Assembly: GCF_034670185.1 (NCBI RefSeq)
Contig: NZ_JAXMNY010000002.1
Location: forward strand, 558,001 to 622,000
Direction: 5' to 3'
Origin: Nisaea sp.
GTDB lineage: Bacteria; Pseudomonadota; Alphaproteobacteria; Thalassobaculales; Thalassobaculaceae
Length of the DNA: 64,000 nucleotides
The notes under the pieces were generated by a model. It did no database searches. It saw only the letters and a program-made list of their open reading frames with translations, and was not told the origin of the DNA. Each line of letters begins with the position of its first letter. Position 1 is the first letter of the stretch. Position numbers and translations under genes: made by a program. Below are positions 29,631 through 38,375 of this stretch, in pieces.

Positions 29631-30962
29631 ATGACATCCCTTACCTCATCAAAAAGCGCTGCACTCACCGGAACCCTCAAGGTGCCGGGCGATAAGTCGA
29701 TTTCCCATCGCTCCCTGATTCTTGGCGGCCTCGCCATCGGCCGGACCGCGGTTTCGGGCCTGCTGGAAGGAGAGGATGTGCTCGCGACGGCCGCCGCCAT
29801 GCGCGCACTCGGCGCCAGCGTGAACCGGCTGGACGACGGCACATGGGAAGTCTTCGGACGCGGCATCGGCACGCTCGACGAGCCGGAGGACGTGCTCGAC
29901 CTCGGCAATTCCGGAACCGCCGCCCGGCTTCTTATGGGACTGGTCGCCGGTCATCCGATCAATGCCGTCTTCACCGGCGACGCTTCCTTGCGCCGCCGCC
30001 CCATGGGCCGCGTCATTACCCCGTTGAGCCAGATCGGCGCCGCCTTTCACGGCCGCGCCGGCGGCCGCCTGCCGCTGTGCGTCGAAGGCGCCACTGACCC
30101 GCTGCCCATCCGCTACACACTTCCTGTCGCCTCGGCCCAGGTGAAATCGGCGATCCTGCTCGCCGGCCTGAACACGCCGGGCGAGATCACAGTGATCGAG
30201 CCGGAGAAAACCCGCGACCACACGGAAACCATGTTTCGCCATTTCGGCGCGGACGTGCGGGTCGAGGATCTTCGCGAGGGGCGCGTCATCACGCTGACCG
30301 GTCAGCCCGAGTTCAAGGCAAGCGATATCGTCGTTCCAGCCGATCCCTCCTCCGCCGCCTTTCCGGCCGTGGCCGCACTGATCACCCCGGACTCCGACAT
30401 CACCCTGCCGGCGGTCGGCCTCAATCCGCTGCGCTTCGGCGTGTTCGAAACGCTGATCGAGATGGGCGCGGATATCGAGATTTCGAACCGCCGTATCGAG
30501 GCCGGAGAGCCTATCGGCGACATCCGGGTACGCAGCAGCGCGCTGAAAGGCATCGAGGTTCCGGCGGAACGCGCGCCGAGCATGATCGACGAATATCCGA
30601 TCCTCTCCGTCGCCGCCGCCTTCGCCGAGGGCGCCACCATCATGCGCGGGGTCGGCGAGTTGCGGGTCAAGGAAAGTGACCGTCTGGGAGCGATGGCACG
30701 CGGCCTTGCCGCCACGGGCGTCCGTGTCGAGGAGGGCGAGGATACGCTAGCCGTCACCGGCTCCTCGAATGGCGTGGCTGGTGGCGCAACCATCGCAGCC
30801 GATCTCGACCACCGGATCGCCATGTCCTTCCTCGTCCTCGGCATGGGGGCCCAGGCTCCGGTCGCCATCGACGATGCCAGGACCATCGACACCAGCTTCC
30901 CCGGTTTCGCCGACCTGATGCGCGGCGCCGGTGCGAAGATCAACAGCGGAGCTGTCGCATGA
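29631..30962 (+). CDS. aroA: 3-phosphoshikimate 1-carboxyvinyltransferase (EPSP synthase)
   Basis: The 443-residue enzyme joins shikimate-3-phosphate and phosphoenolpyruvate in the aromatic amino acid pathway. The PEP lysine is Lys22 in VPGDKSISHRSL. Other motifs are LGNSGTAARLLMG, RRPMGRV, EKTRDHTETM and RVKESDRL. The RDHTE pattern and overall similarity place it with class II enzymes such as CP4. Position 95 is Gly, as in E. coli, not the Ala found in glyphosate-tolerant CP4. The stop overlaps the cmk start (ATGA). Upstream ATGs extend the frame to 29430 but would clash with the divergent FYDLN promoter. Confidence 0.95.
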   Translation: MTSLTSSKSAALTGTLKVPGDKSISHRSLILGGLAIGRTAVSGLLEGEDVLATAAAMRALGASVNRLDDGTWEVFGRGIGTLDEPEDVLDLGNSGTAARLLMGLVAGHPINAVFTGDASLRRRPMGRVITPLSQIGAAFHGRAGGRLPLCVEGATDPLPIRYTLPVASAQVKSAILLAGLNTPGEITVIEPEKTRDHTETMFRHFGADVRVEDLREGRVITLTGQPEFKASDIVVPADPSSAAFPAVAALITPDSDITLPAVGLNPLRFGVFETLIEMGADIEISNRRIEAGEPIGDIRVRSSALKGIEVPAERAPSMIDEYPILSVAAAFAEGATIMRGVGELRVKESDRLGAMARGLAATGVRVEEGEDTLAVTGSSNGVAGGATIAADLDHRIAMSFLVLGMGAQAPVAIDDARTIDTSFPGFADLMRGAGAKINSGAVA

Positions 30963-31591
30963 TCATCGCCATTGACGGGCCGGCAGCGGCCGGCAAGGGC
31001 ACGCTCGCACGGCGTCTGGCCGATCATCTGGGATATGCCTATCTGGATACCGGCTCGCTTTATCGCGCTGTTGCCGTGATGGTGCTGCGCCGGAACGGCG
31101 CACCCGACAATGCGGAGGCCGCCACAGAAGCGGCCCGCACGCTGGATCTCGACCTGCTGGGAAGCCCCGATCTGCGCACGGGCGAAGCCGGGGCCGCTGC
31201 CTCCAAGGTCGCGGCAATCCCCTCAGTCCGGGCAGCGCTGACAGATTTTCAACGGCAGTTCGCCACGCATCCGCCGGGCAATGCGGGCGGGGCCATACTG
31301 GATGGCCGGGACATCGGCACGGTGATCTGCCCGGACGCCGACCGGAAACTCTTCGTCACCGCTTCTGTGGAAGCCCGGGCCGAACGGCGATTCAAAGAGT
31401 TGCAGGAACGGGGCGAGGCCGCTATATATGCGCGCGTTTTGCAGGATATGCGTGAACGTGATGCCCGCGACGCCGGTCGGAGCGATGCCCCGATGAAGCA
31501 AGCGGACAATGCGATCCTGATCGACACGTCTTCGATGACCCCGGACGAAGCTTTTACAGCAGCGCTGGACGTGATTGAAGACGCGGGCTGA
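30959..31591 (+). CDS. cmk: Cytidylate kinase
   Basis: The 210-residue enzyme phosphorylates CMP and dCMP. Key motifs are the P-loop IAIDGPAAAGKGTLAR, YLDTGSLYRAVA and DGRDIGTVICPDADRKLFVTA. It overlaps aroA by four bases and precedes rpsA, the classic aroA-cmk-rpsA order. Confidence 0.96.
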   Translation: MIIAIDGPAAAGKGTLARRLADHLGYAYLDTGSLYRAVAVMVLRRNGAPDNAEAATEAARTLDLDLLGSPDLRTGEAGAAASKVAAIPSVRAALTDFQRQFATHPPGNAGGAILDGRDIGTVICPDADRKLFVTASVEARAERRFKELQERGEAAIYARVLQDMRERDARDAGRSDAPMKQADNAILIDTSSMTPDEAFTAALDVIEDAG

Positions 31592-31601
31592 TCACCGCAG
31601 T

Positions 31602-31633
31602 CTGTGGAACGTGAGAACTGCGGAACGTGAGAG
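31602..31633 (+). repeat. Tandem 16-base repeat upstream of rpsA
   Basis: Two adjacent 16-base copies (CTGTGGAACGTGAGAA and CTGCGGAACGTGAGAG) match at 14 of 16 positions, just after the cmk stop. They lie within a 227-base leader before rpsA. It is unclear whether they have a regulatory role. Confidence 0.4.
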
Positions 31634-31818
31634 ATGCCGGTCATTAGGTCCGATGACCGGTTTTGGAAACCAACGGTGGCTGACAGGCTCAGCCGCGTTC
31701 CAACCCTGGACCGGGTGGAACGGTTCCGCGATGCGGGACGCAAATCCAATTTGCACAGCCACCATGAACAGATGCCGGCAAACTTCGGTTTTCCGGCAAG
31801 ATCCATTGAGGAGCTTAC

Positions 31819-33537
31819 ATGGCTGATACAGCCGGAGCGGTCCAAGAACCGGAAATGACTGAGAATTTTGCTGCCCTGCTCGACGAGTCGTTTGGCGACG
31901 TCACGAGCATCGAAGGCAGCGTCGTAAAGGGTACCGTTATCTCTGTAGATAACGATGCGGCCCTGATCGACGTCGGACTTAAGTCCGAAGGCCGTGTGTC
32001 GCTGAGGGAATTCGGCGACCCGGGCAAGAAAGCGGAACTGAAGCCCGGCGACATCGTCGAGGTTTATGTCGAGCGTATGGAAGATCGCAACGGCGAAGCG
32101 ATGCTCAGCCGTGAAAAGGCTCGCCGCGAGGAAGCCTGGGCGGTTCTGGAAACCGGGTTCGAAAACAACGAACGCGTCACCGGCACCATCTTCGGTCGGG
32201 TCAAGGGCGGCTTCACCGTCGATCTCTCCGGCGCCGTGGCATTCCTGCCGGGCAGCCAGGTCGACATCCGTCCGGTCCGCGACATCGGCCCGCTGCTGGG
32301 TACGCCGCAGCCGTTCCAGATCCTGAAAATGGACCGTCGCCGGGGCAACATCGTCGTTTCCCGCCGTGCCGTTCTTGAAGAGTCCCGCGCCGAAGCTCGC
32401 TCCGAGCTGGTCGCGAACCTCCAGGAAGGCCAGGTCCTCCAGGGTGTGGTCAAGAACATCACCGACTACGGCGCGTTCGTGGATCTCGGTGGCGTCGACG
32501 GCCTGCTGCATGTCACCGACATCGCGTGGCGCCGCATCAACCATCCGAGTGAAGCCCTGCAGATCGGTGCGACCGTCAAGGTCCAGGTCATCCGCTTCAA
32601 CCCGGAAACCCAGCGTATCTCTCTCGGCATGAAGCAGCTCGAGGCGGATCCGTGGGAAGGTGTGGATCTGAAGTATCCGGTCGGCACCAAGTTCACCGGT
32701 CGCGTCACGAACATCACCGACTACGGTGCGTTCGTCGAACTCGAGCCGGGCATCGAAGGCCTGGTCCACGTCTCCGAAATGAGCTGGACCAAGAAGAACG
32801 TGCATCCGGGCAAGATCGTCTCCACCAGCCAGGAAGTCGAGGTCATGGTCCTCGATGTCGATCCGGCCAAGCGGCGTATCTCTCTCGGTCTCAAGCAGTG
32901 CATGGCCAACCCGTGGGACGATTTCGTCACCAGCTACCCGGCCGGCACCGAGATCGAAGGCGAAGTCAAGAACATCACCGAATTCGGTCTGTTCGTTGGC
33001 CTCTCCGGCGAGATCGACGGCATGGTTCACCTCTCCGACCTCTCCTGGGAGCAGTCGGGCGAGGAAGCCATCAAGGAGTACAAGAAGGGCGACATGGTCA
33101 AGGCAAAGGTCCTTGACGTGGATACCGACAAGGAGCGTATCTCCCTTGGTATCAAGCAGCTCTCCGAGGATCCCTTCGAGTCCGGTGCATCCGATCTGCG
33201 CAAGGGTGTGGTTGTCACCTGTACCGTGACCACGCTGACCGACAACGGTCTCGAGGTTGCTGTCGGTGAAGGCCTGCACGGCTTCATCCGCAAGTCCGAC
33301 CTGTCCCGGGATCGCTCCGAGCAGCGTCCGGACCGGTTCGCGGTTGGCGAAAAGGTCGATGCCAAGATCACCCAGATCGACAACAAGACGCGCAAGCTGA
33401 CCCTGTCGATCAAGGCTCGCGAAGTCGAAGAAGAGAAGAAGGCCATGGCCGACTACGGTTCGTCCGACAGCGGCGCCAGCCTGGGCGACATTCTGGGCGC
33501 AGCCCTGAAGCAGCGAGAAGAAGGACAGCAGGACTAA
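31819..33537 (+). CDS. rpsA: 30S ribosomal protein S1
   Basis: The 572-residue protein holds mRNA on the 30S subunit and helps start translation of messages with weak ribosome-binding sites. Six S1 (OB-fold) domains can be traced, for example GSVVKGTVISVDNDAALIDVGLKSEG-type cores, VKNITDYGAFVDLGG, VTNITDYGAFVELEPG and VKNITEFGLFVGLSG. Each later domain ends in RISLG(M/L)KQ. GAGGAG precedes the ATG. The gene is followed by two terminators. Confidence 0.97.
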   Translation: MADTAGAVQEPEMTENFAALLDESFGDVTSIEGSVVKGTVISVDNDAALIDVGLKSEGRVSLREFGDPGKKAELKPGDIVEVYVERMEDRNGEAMLSREKARREEAWAVLETGFENNERVTGTIFGRVKGGFTVDLSGAVAFLPGSQVDIRPVRDIGPLLGTPQPFQILKMDRRRGNIVVSRRAVLEESRAEARSELVANLQEGQVLQGVVKNITDYGAFVDLGGVDGLLHVTDIAWRRINHPSEALQIGATVKVQVIRFNPETQRISLGMKQLEADPWEGVDLKYPVGTKFTGRVTNITDYGAFVELEPGIEGLVHVSEMSWTKKNVHPGKIVSTSQEVEVMVLDVDPAKRRISLGLKQCMANPWDDFVTSYPAGTEIEGEVKNITEFGLFVGLSGEIDGMVHLSDLSWEQSGEEAIKEYKKGDMVKAKVLDVDTDKERISLGIKQLSEDPFESGASDLRKGVVVTCTVTTLTDNGLEVAVGEGLHGFIRKSDLSRDRSEQRPDRFAVGEKVDAKITQIDNKTRKLTLSIKAREVEEEKKAMADYGSSDSGASLGDILGAALKQREEGQQD

Positions 33538-33570
33538 GGCATCGCCTCTGTCCGACTGTTTCTGGAAATG

Positions 33571-33604
33571 CGGCGCCGCCCCTGTTTGGGCGGCGCCGTT
33601 TTCG
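33571..33604 (+). terminator. Terminator 1 of rpsA
   Basis: CGGCGCCGCCC and GGGCGGCGCCG form an 11-pair stem around CTGTTT, followed by TTTTCG. Confidence 0.9.
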
Positions 33605-33621
33605 TATTCATCGTGACAAAT

Positions 33622-33653
33622 CCGCACTTCTGATTTGATGAAGTGCGTTTTTA
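33622..33653 (+). terminator. Terminator 2 between rpsA and ihfB
   Basis: CGCACTTC (33623-33630) pairs with GAAGTGCG (33640-33647) and is followed by TTTTTATT. It is separate from terminator 1 and closes off the rpsA unit from ihfB. Confidence 0.75.
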
Positions 33654-33676
33654 TTATGCAAAAGAGAGACTTACAC

Positions 33677-33706
33677 TTGACGAACCACGATAAAATTCGG
33701 TTTTAT
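33677..33706 (+). promoter_or_regulatory. Candidate ihfB promoter
   Basis: TTGACG (33677-33682) and TTTTAT (33701-33706), 18 bases apart, resemble a housekeeping promoter directly before ihfB. The -10 match is only 4 of 6. Confidence 0.35.
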
Positions 33707-33773
33707 TGTGGCGATGTCCAGTCCGGGCGCGACATGTGTGAGCTGGACTGTCAATTGGGGGAGCGCGGCAAAC

Positions 33774-34055
33774 ATGACCAAATCTGAGTTGATCATGCGT
33801 CTTGCCGAGGCAAACCCTCACCTTTACCAACGTGACGTAGAGCGGATTGTCTCCGCTATCTTCGACGAGATCTCCGATGCCCTTGCCAGTGGCGATCGCG
33901 TTGAACTCCGCGGTTTCGGCGCATTTTCCGTGAAAAAGCGCGATGCCCGCGTCGGCCGGAACCCGCGCACCGGAGATTCAGTCCCGGTTCAGGAAAAGTT
34001 CGTGCCCTTCTTCAAAACCGGCAAGCAACTGCGCGACCGGATCAACGACGGTTAA
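33774..34055 (+). CDS. ihfB: Integration host factor beta subunit
   Basis: The 93-residue DNA-bending protein pairs with IhfA. It has the DNABII features MTKSELI, IVSAIFDEISDALASGDRVELRGFGAF and the beta-arm RVGRNPRTG. RGFGAFSVK marks it as IHF-type. The ATG at 33774 agrees with the family length; a longer in-frame start at 33708 does not. Its position after rpsA is conserved. Confidence 0.95.
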   Translation: MTKSELIMRLAEANPHLYQRDVERIVSAIFDEISDALASGDRVELRGFGAFSVKKRDARVGRNPRTGDSVPVQEKFVPFFKTGKQLRDRINDG

Positions 34056-34197
34056 GGCCTTTCCGACTGCCCCGCAGTTGGTCGATTGAGAAAATTCACT
34101 CTGATACCGCGCCGCGGGGCTTCGATCTGCCTGTCTGATCGCCTATATTCATCTGATCGCCTGTATTCGATGGCAATTTCGCAATCACGGTAGCGCC

Positions 34198-34539
34198 ATG
34201 GCCCGCAGATCCTTCATCGCAAAAACAATGAGCATGCTGATCGGCCTACCGGTCGCGCTGGTCATCGTCCTGTTCGCGATCTCCAATCGTCATCTTGTCG
34301 AGGTCGGCTTCTGGCCTCTACCGGTCATCGTCGAGGTGCCAGCCTATATTCTCGGTCTGTGCACGATGGCGTTCGGCTTCATCCTCGGCGTCGTCGCCAC
34401 CTGGATCAGCGGCGGCTCGACCCGTCACCGGGCGCGCCTGGCCGAAGGCAAGGCGCGCCGGCTGGAAGAGGACCTCGATCACAAGGCGCACGAAGTCGAG
34501 GATCTCCGGAAAGCCCTGCCGGCTCCGGAAAAACGCTGA
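34198..34539 (+). CDS. LapA domain membrane protein
   Basis: The 113-residue protein has two membrane helices (LIGLPVALVIVLFAISN and AYILGLCTMAFGFILGVVATW) and a C-terminal coiled coil (KARRLEEDLDHKAHEVEDL). This is the DUF1049/LapA layout, which in E. coli helps LPS assembly and partners LapB. A LapB gene is not seen here. It is 23 bases before trpF and may be co-transcribed. Confidence 0.88.
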   Translation: MARRSFIAKTMSMLIGLPVALVIVLFAISNRHLVEVGFWPLPVIVEVPAYILGLCTMAFGFILGVVATWISGGSTRHRARLAEGKARRLEEDLDHKAHEVEDLRKALPAPEKR

Positions 34540-34562
34540 TCCCCGGGAAAGTCGATACATCA

Positions 34563-35204
34563 ATGGATGTCAAAATCTGCGGGCTGAAAACGCCGGAAGC
34601 CGTCGAGGCCGCCGCCGCCTCCGGAGCCAGCCACATCGGTCTGAATTTCTTTCCGCCCTCCCCGCGCTCGATCACGCCGGAAGCAGCGGCGGACCTCGTC
34701 GCCCACGTCCCGGACGGGGTGAAGGTCGTCGCCCTCGTGGTCGATGCCGACGACGCGCTTCTCCAGGCTATCCGGGATGCAGCCCATCCGGACATCTTCC
34801 AGCTACACGGCACGGAGAGCCCCAATCGGGTGCGGGAAATCAAGGCGCGTTTCGGCGTATCGGTCATGAAGGCCATCCGGGTCGCCGATGCGGCGGACGC
34901 GCGCAGCGCCGAAGCCTATGACGGGATCGCCGACCTTATCCTGTTCGATGCCAAGCCGCCGAAAGACAAGGACAAGCTGCCCGGCGGCAACGGGCTTATT
35001 TTCGACTGGATGGCACTCAAGGCCTACAAGGGCACCACGCCCTGGATGCTGGCTGGCGGGCTTGATGCGTCGAACGTTGCCGAAGCCATCCGGGTGACCG
35101 GTGCGAAAGCCGTCGATACCGCCTCCGGTGCCGAGGATGCACAGGGTGAGAAGAACCCGGACAGGATCCGGGCCTTCGTCAGTGCCGCTTTACAGGCACA
35201 ATAG
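34563..35204 (+). CDS. trpF: Phosphoribosylanthranilate isomerase
   Basis: The 213-residue TIM barrel catalyses the third step of tryptophan synthesis. Catalytic Cys6 (VKICGLK) and Asp129 (LILFDAKPP) are present. The phosphate-binding end is WMLAGGLDASNVAEA and AVDTASGAED. The following trpB starts 125 bases later. Confidence 0.95.
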   Translation: MDVKICGLKTPEAVEAAAASGASHIGLNFFPPSPRSITPEAAADLVAHVPDGVKVVALVVDADDALLQAIRDAAHPDIFQLHGTESPNRVREIKARFGVSVMKAIRVADAADARSAEAYDGIADLILFDAKPPKDKDKLPGGNGLIFDWMALKAYKGTTPWMLAGGLDASNVAEAIRVTGAKAVDTASGAEDAQGEKNPDRIRAFVSAALQAQ

Positions 35205-35329
35205 CACCCGAAATGGCCTTCCCAGCCTTGCCTTACAAAAGCGCTCAACGCATTATGCGGCGTTTCGCGAGCCGCCCTGAACCCGCGCCTCGAGTCCGCA
35301 AGCCCCGATCCGACGAGGAAGCCTGATAA

Positions 35330-36559
35330 ATGGCAAGCTCCACGCCAGCCCTGAATTCATTCCGCAATGGCCCCGACGAGAACGGCCATTTCGGTATTTT
35401 CGGCGGTCGCTACGTCGCCGAAACCCTGATGCCTTTGGTCCTGGAGGTCGAAAAGGCCTACCTGACGGCGAAAGGCGATCCGGATTTCTGGGCGGAGATG
35501 GAATATTACCGGAAGCATTATATCGGCCGGCCGAGCCCACTCTATTTCGCGCCCCGGCTGACGGAGCATTTCGGCGGCGGCAAGCTCTACTTCAAGCGCG
35601 ACGAGCTGAACCATACCGGCGCGCACAAGATCAACAACGTGATGGGTCAGGCCCTGCTCGCCAAGCGCATGGGCAGGACCAAGATCATCGCCGAGACCGG
35701 CGCTGGTCAGCACGGCGTTGCGACCGCGACTGCCTGCGCGCTGTTCGGCATGGAATGCGAAGTCTTCATGGGTGCCGAAGACGTCAAGCGGCAGAAGCCG
35801 AACGTCGACCGGATGCGGCTGCTCGGTGCCAAGGTCGTTTCGGTGACATCCGGCTCCTCGACCCTGAAGGACGCCATGAACGAGGCGCTTCGCTACTGGG
35901 TCTCGAAAGCGGAAACCCACTTCTACATCATCGGCACAGCCGCCGGCCCGCATCCCTATCCGGCAATGGTCCGGGATTTCCAGTCCATCATCGGAGAAGA
36001 GGTCCGCTGGCAGCTTGAGGAGGCCGAAGGCAAGCTCCCCGACGCGCTGGTCGCCTGCATCGGTGGCGGCTCCAACGCCATTGGCCTGTTCCATCCGTTC
36101 CTCGATGACGAAAGCGTGGAAATCTTCGGTGTCGAGGCGGCCGGTCACGGCATCGACAGCGGCGAGCACGCGGCATCGCTGACCGGCGGAAACCCCGGCG
36201 TGCTGCACGGCAACCGGACCTACCTCTTGCAGGACGATGACGGGCAGATCACCGAGGCGCATTCGATCTCGGCCGGTCTCGATTATCCGGGTATCGGGCC
36301 GGAGCATTCCTGGCTGCATGAGAGCGGTCGGGTGAAATATGTCAGCGCCACCGACACGGACGCACTGAAAGCCTTCGCCCTGTGCTCCAAGCTGGAAGGC
36401 ATCATTCCGGCTCTGGAGCCGAGCCATGCGCTGGCTTATGTCGGCACCATGATCGGCGATCTGGCGAAAGACAAAATCGTGGTCATGAATCTCTGCGGCC
36501 GCGGCGACAAGGATCTGGATGCGGTGATTCCGCGGCTCGAGGAAATGGGCGAACTCTGA
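35330..36559 (+). CDS. trpB: Tryptophan synthase beta subunit
   Basis: The 409-residue PLP enzyme joins indole with serine. PLP lysine is Lys100 in HTGAHKINNV. The phosphate-binding loop is GGGSNAIG. The GRFGG-like opening here reads FGIFGGRYVAETLM. The stop overlaps the trpA start (TGATG). Confidence 0.97.
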   Translation: MASSTPALNSFRNGPDENGHFGIFGGRYVAETLMPLVLEVEKAYLTAKGDPDFWAEMEYYRKHYIGRPSPLYFAPRLTEHFGGGKLYFKRDELNHTGAHKINNVMGQALLAKRMGRTKIIAETGAGQHGVATATACALFGMECEVFMGAEDVKRQKPNVDRMRLLGAKVVSVTSGSSTLKDAMNEALRYWVSKAETHFYIIGTAAGPHPYPAMVRDFQSIIGEEVRWQLEEAEGKLPDALVACIGGGSNAIGLFHPFLDDESVEIFGVEAAGHGIDSGEHAASLTGGNPGVLHGNRTYLLQDDDGQITEAHSISAGLDYPGIGPEHSWLHESGRVKYVSATDTDALKAFALCSKLEGIIPALEPSHALAYVGTMIGDLAKDKIVVMNLCGRGDKDLDAVIPRLEEMGEL

Positions 36560-37395
36560 TGAATTATACCGCTTCCCGCCTGGACAAATGCTTCGCGGCT
36601 CTCAAGGACGAAAACCGCGCCGGTCTCGGCATTTTCGTCACTGCCGGCGATCCCGATGCGGAGACCTCGCTCGCCATCATGAAAGCCCTGCCCGGTGCCG
36701 GTGCCGACATGATCGAATTCGGCATGCCCTTCTCCGATCCGATGGCGGACGGCCCATCGGTCCAGGCCTCAAGCCAGCGGTCGCTGAAGGCCGGCGGCAG
36801 TATGGTAAATACCCTCGCTCAGCTCCGTGCTTTCCGGGAAGACGACAAGACCACGCCGGTCGTTCTCATGGGCTACTACAACCCGATTTATATTTATGGG
36901 GTCGAGCGGTTCCTGACCGACGCAATCGAGGCTGGAGCCGATGGCCTGATCGTCGTCGATCTGCCGCCTGAAGAAGACGAGGAACTTTGCCTGCCCGCAG
37001 TCAAGCGCAACCTGCCGTTCGTCCGACTGGCAACGCCGACGACAGACGATGCCCGCCTGCCAACGGTACTGACCAACACCAGCGGTTTCCTGTATTATGT
37101 CTCGATCGCCGGAGTCACCGGAACAGCCGAAGTTCCGATCGACATGGTCACGGCGGCCTTGGCACGCTTGCGCAAGCATACCGATATTCCGATTGGCGTC
37201 GGTTTCGGTATCAAGACGAAAGAGCAGGCCGCAGCCGTTGGCACGGTCGCCGATGCCTGCATCGTCGGCTCGGCCGTGGTCGATGCCATCAGAGATTCGC
37301 TCGACGCTTCCGGCAAGGCGACCGGCAAGACCGTCGGCGCCGTGACCGCGCTTGTCTCCGACCTTGCAGCCGGGGTACGGAACGCCCGGTCTTAG
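36559..37395 (+). CDS. trpA: Tryptophan synthase alpha subunit
   Basis: The 278-residue TIM barrel cleaves indoleglycerol phosphate and channels indole to TrpB. Catalytic residues Glu53 (IEFGMPFSD) and Asp64 (MADGP) are in place. It is coupled to trpB by a one-base overlap, and accD follows 37 bases later. Confidence 0.96.
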   Translation: MNYTASRLDKCFAALKDENRAGLGIFVTAGDPDAETSLAIMKALPGAGADMIEFGMPFSDPMADGPSVQASSQRSLKAGGSMVNTLAQLRAFREDDKTTPVVLMGYYNPIYIYGVERFLTDAIEAGADGLIVVDLPPEEDEELCLPAVKRNLPFVRLATPTTDDARLPTVLTNTSGFLYYVSIAGVTGTAEVPIDMVTAALARLRKHTDIPIGVGFGIKTKEQAAAVGTVADACIVGSAVVDAIRDSLDASGKATGKTVGAVTALVSDLAAGVRNARS

Positions 37396-37432
37396 AACAG
37401 TATAATCACCGCACCCTGCGGAGAGGACGGAT

Positions 37433-38353
37433 ATGAACTGGATCACCAACTCGGTCCTGCCGAAGATCAAAGCCCTCGTGCAACCGCGCGACGTTCCGGA
37501 TAATCTCTGGATCAAGTGCGGCGGCTGCGGAGAGATGATCTTCCACCGCAATCTCGAGGAAAATCAGCAGGTCTGCCCGAACTGCCAGCATCACCTGCGG
37601 ATCGGCGCCGAGACCCGGATGAAAATGCTGTTCGACGACGACAGCTTTAACCGGATCGAGCTGCCGAAGCCGGTTCTCGACCCGCTGAAATTCCGGGACC
37701 GCAAACGCTATACGGACCGCCTCAAGGAAGCCCAGCACAAGACCGGCGAAGATGATGCGATCATCGTTGCGCATGGCAAGATGGGCGGTGCGCCGGTGGT
37801 GCTGGCCCTGTTCCGCTTCGATTTCATGGGCGGCTCCATGGGTGTTGCCGTCGGCGATGCACTTGTCCGTGCGGCCGAACTTGCGAAGGCCCAGAAAGCC
37901 CCGCTGGTGGTCTTCCCGGCATCGGGCGGCGCCCGCATGCAGGAAGGCATCCTGTCGCTGATGCAGATGCCGCGCACCGTGATCGCGCGGGAGATCGTCC
38001 GCGAGTCCGGCCTGCCCTTCGTCGTCGTGCTGACCGATCCGACCACGGGCGGCGTCACCGCCTCCTTCGCCATGCTGGGCGACATCCATATCGCCGAGCC
38101 CGGCGCGATCATCGGCTTCGCCGGTCAACGGGTTATCCAGGAAACCATCCGCGAGCAGCTTCCGGACGGCTTCCAGCGCTCGGAGTATCTGCTTGAGCAC
38201 GGCATGGTCGACATGGTCGTGCACCGCAAGGACATGCGCGACACGTTGATCCGCGTCTTCTCCATGGTCCGCGATCCGTTGCCAAAGGCCGTGGTCGTCG
38301 CCATGCCGAAAGCGGACAAGCCGGAGAGCGAAGAGGACGACAGCGAGAGCTGA
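37433..38353 (+). CDS. accD: Acetyl-CoA carboxylase carboxyltransferase beta subunit
   Basis: The 306-residue subunit, with AccA, transfers the carboxyl group from biotin to acetyl-CoA in fatty acid synthesis. The zinc ribbon uses Cys29, Cys32, Cys48 and Cys51. The carboxyltransferase core follows (FPASGGARMQEG, TDPTTGGVTASFAMLGD). It ends in an acidic tail. A ribosome-binding site GGAGAGG precedes it. folC begins 22 bases later. Confidence 0.96.
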   Translation: MNWITNSVLPKIKALVQPRDVPDNLWIKCGGCGEMIFHRNLEENQQVCPNCQHHLRIGAETRMKMLFDDDSFNRIELPKPVLDPLKFRDRKRYTDRLKEAQHKTGEDDAIIVAHGKMGGAPVVLALFRFDFMGGSMGVAVGDALVRAAELAKAQKAPLVVFPASGGARMQEGILSLMQMPRTVIAREIVRESGLPFVVVLTDPTTGGVTASFAMLGDIHIAEPGAIIGFAGQRVIQETIREQLPDGFQRSEYLLEHGMVDMVVHRKDMRDTLIRVFSMVRDPLPKAVVVAMPKADKPESEEDDSES

Positions 38354-38375
38354 TCGCCCGCCGGAGGATCCTGAA

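Noticed and set aside
31249..33627. Very long open frame antisense to rpsA
   Set aside because: It mirrors codon bias of the conserved rpsA gene and has no ribosome-binding site or recognisable domain.
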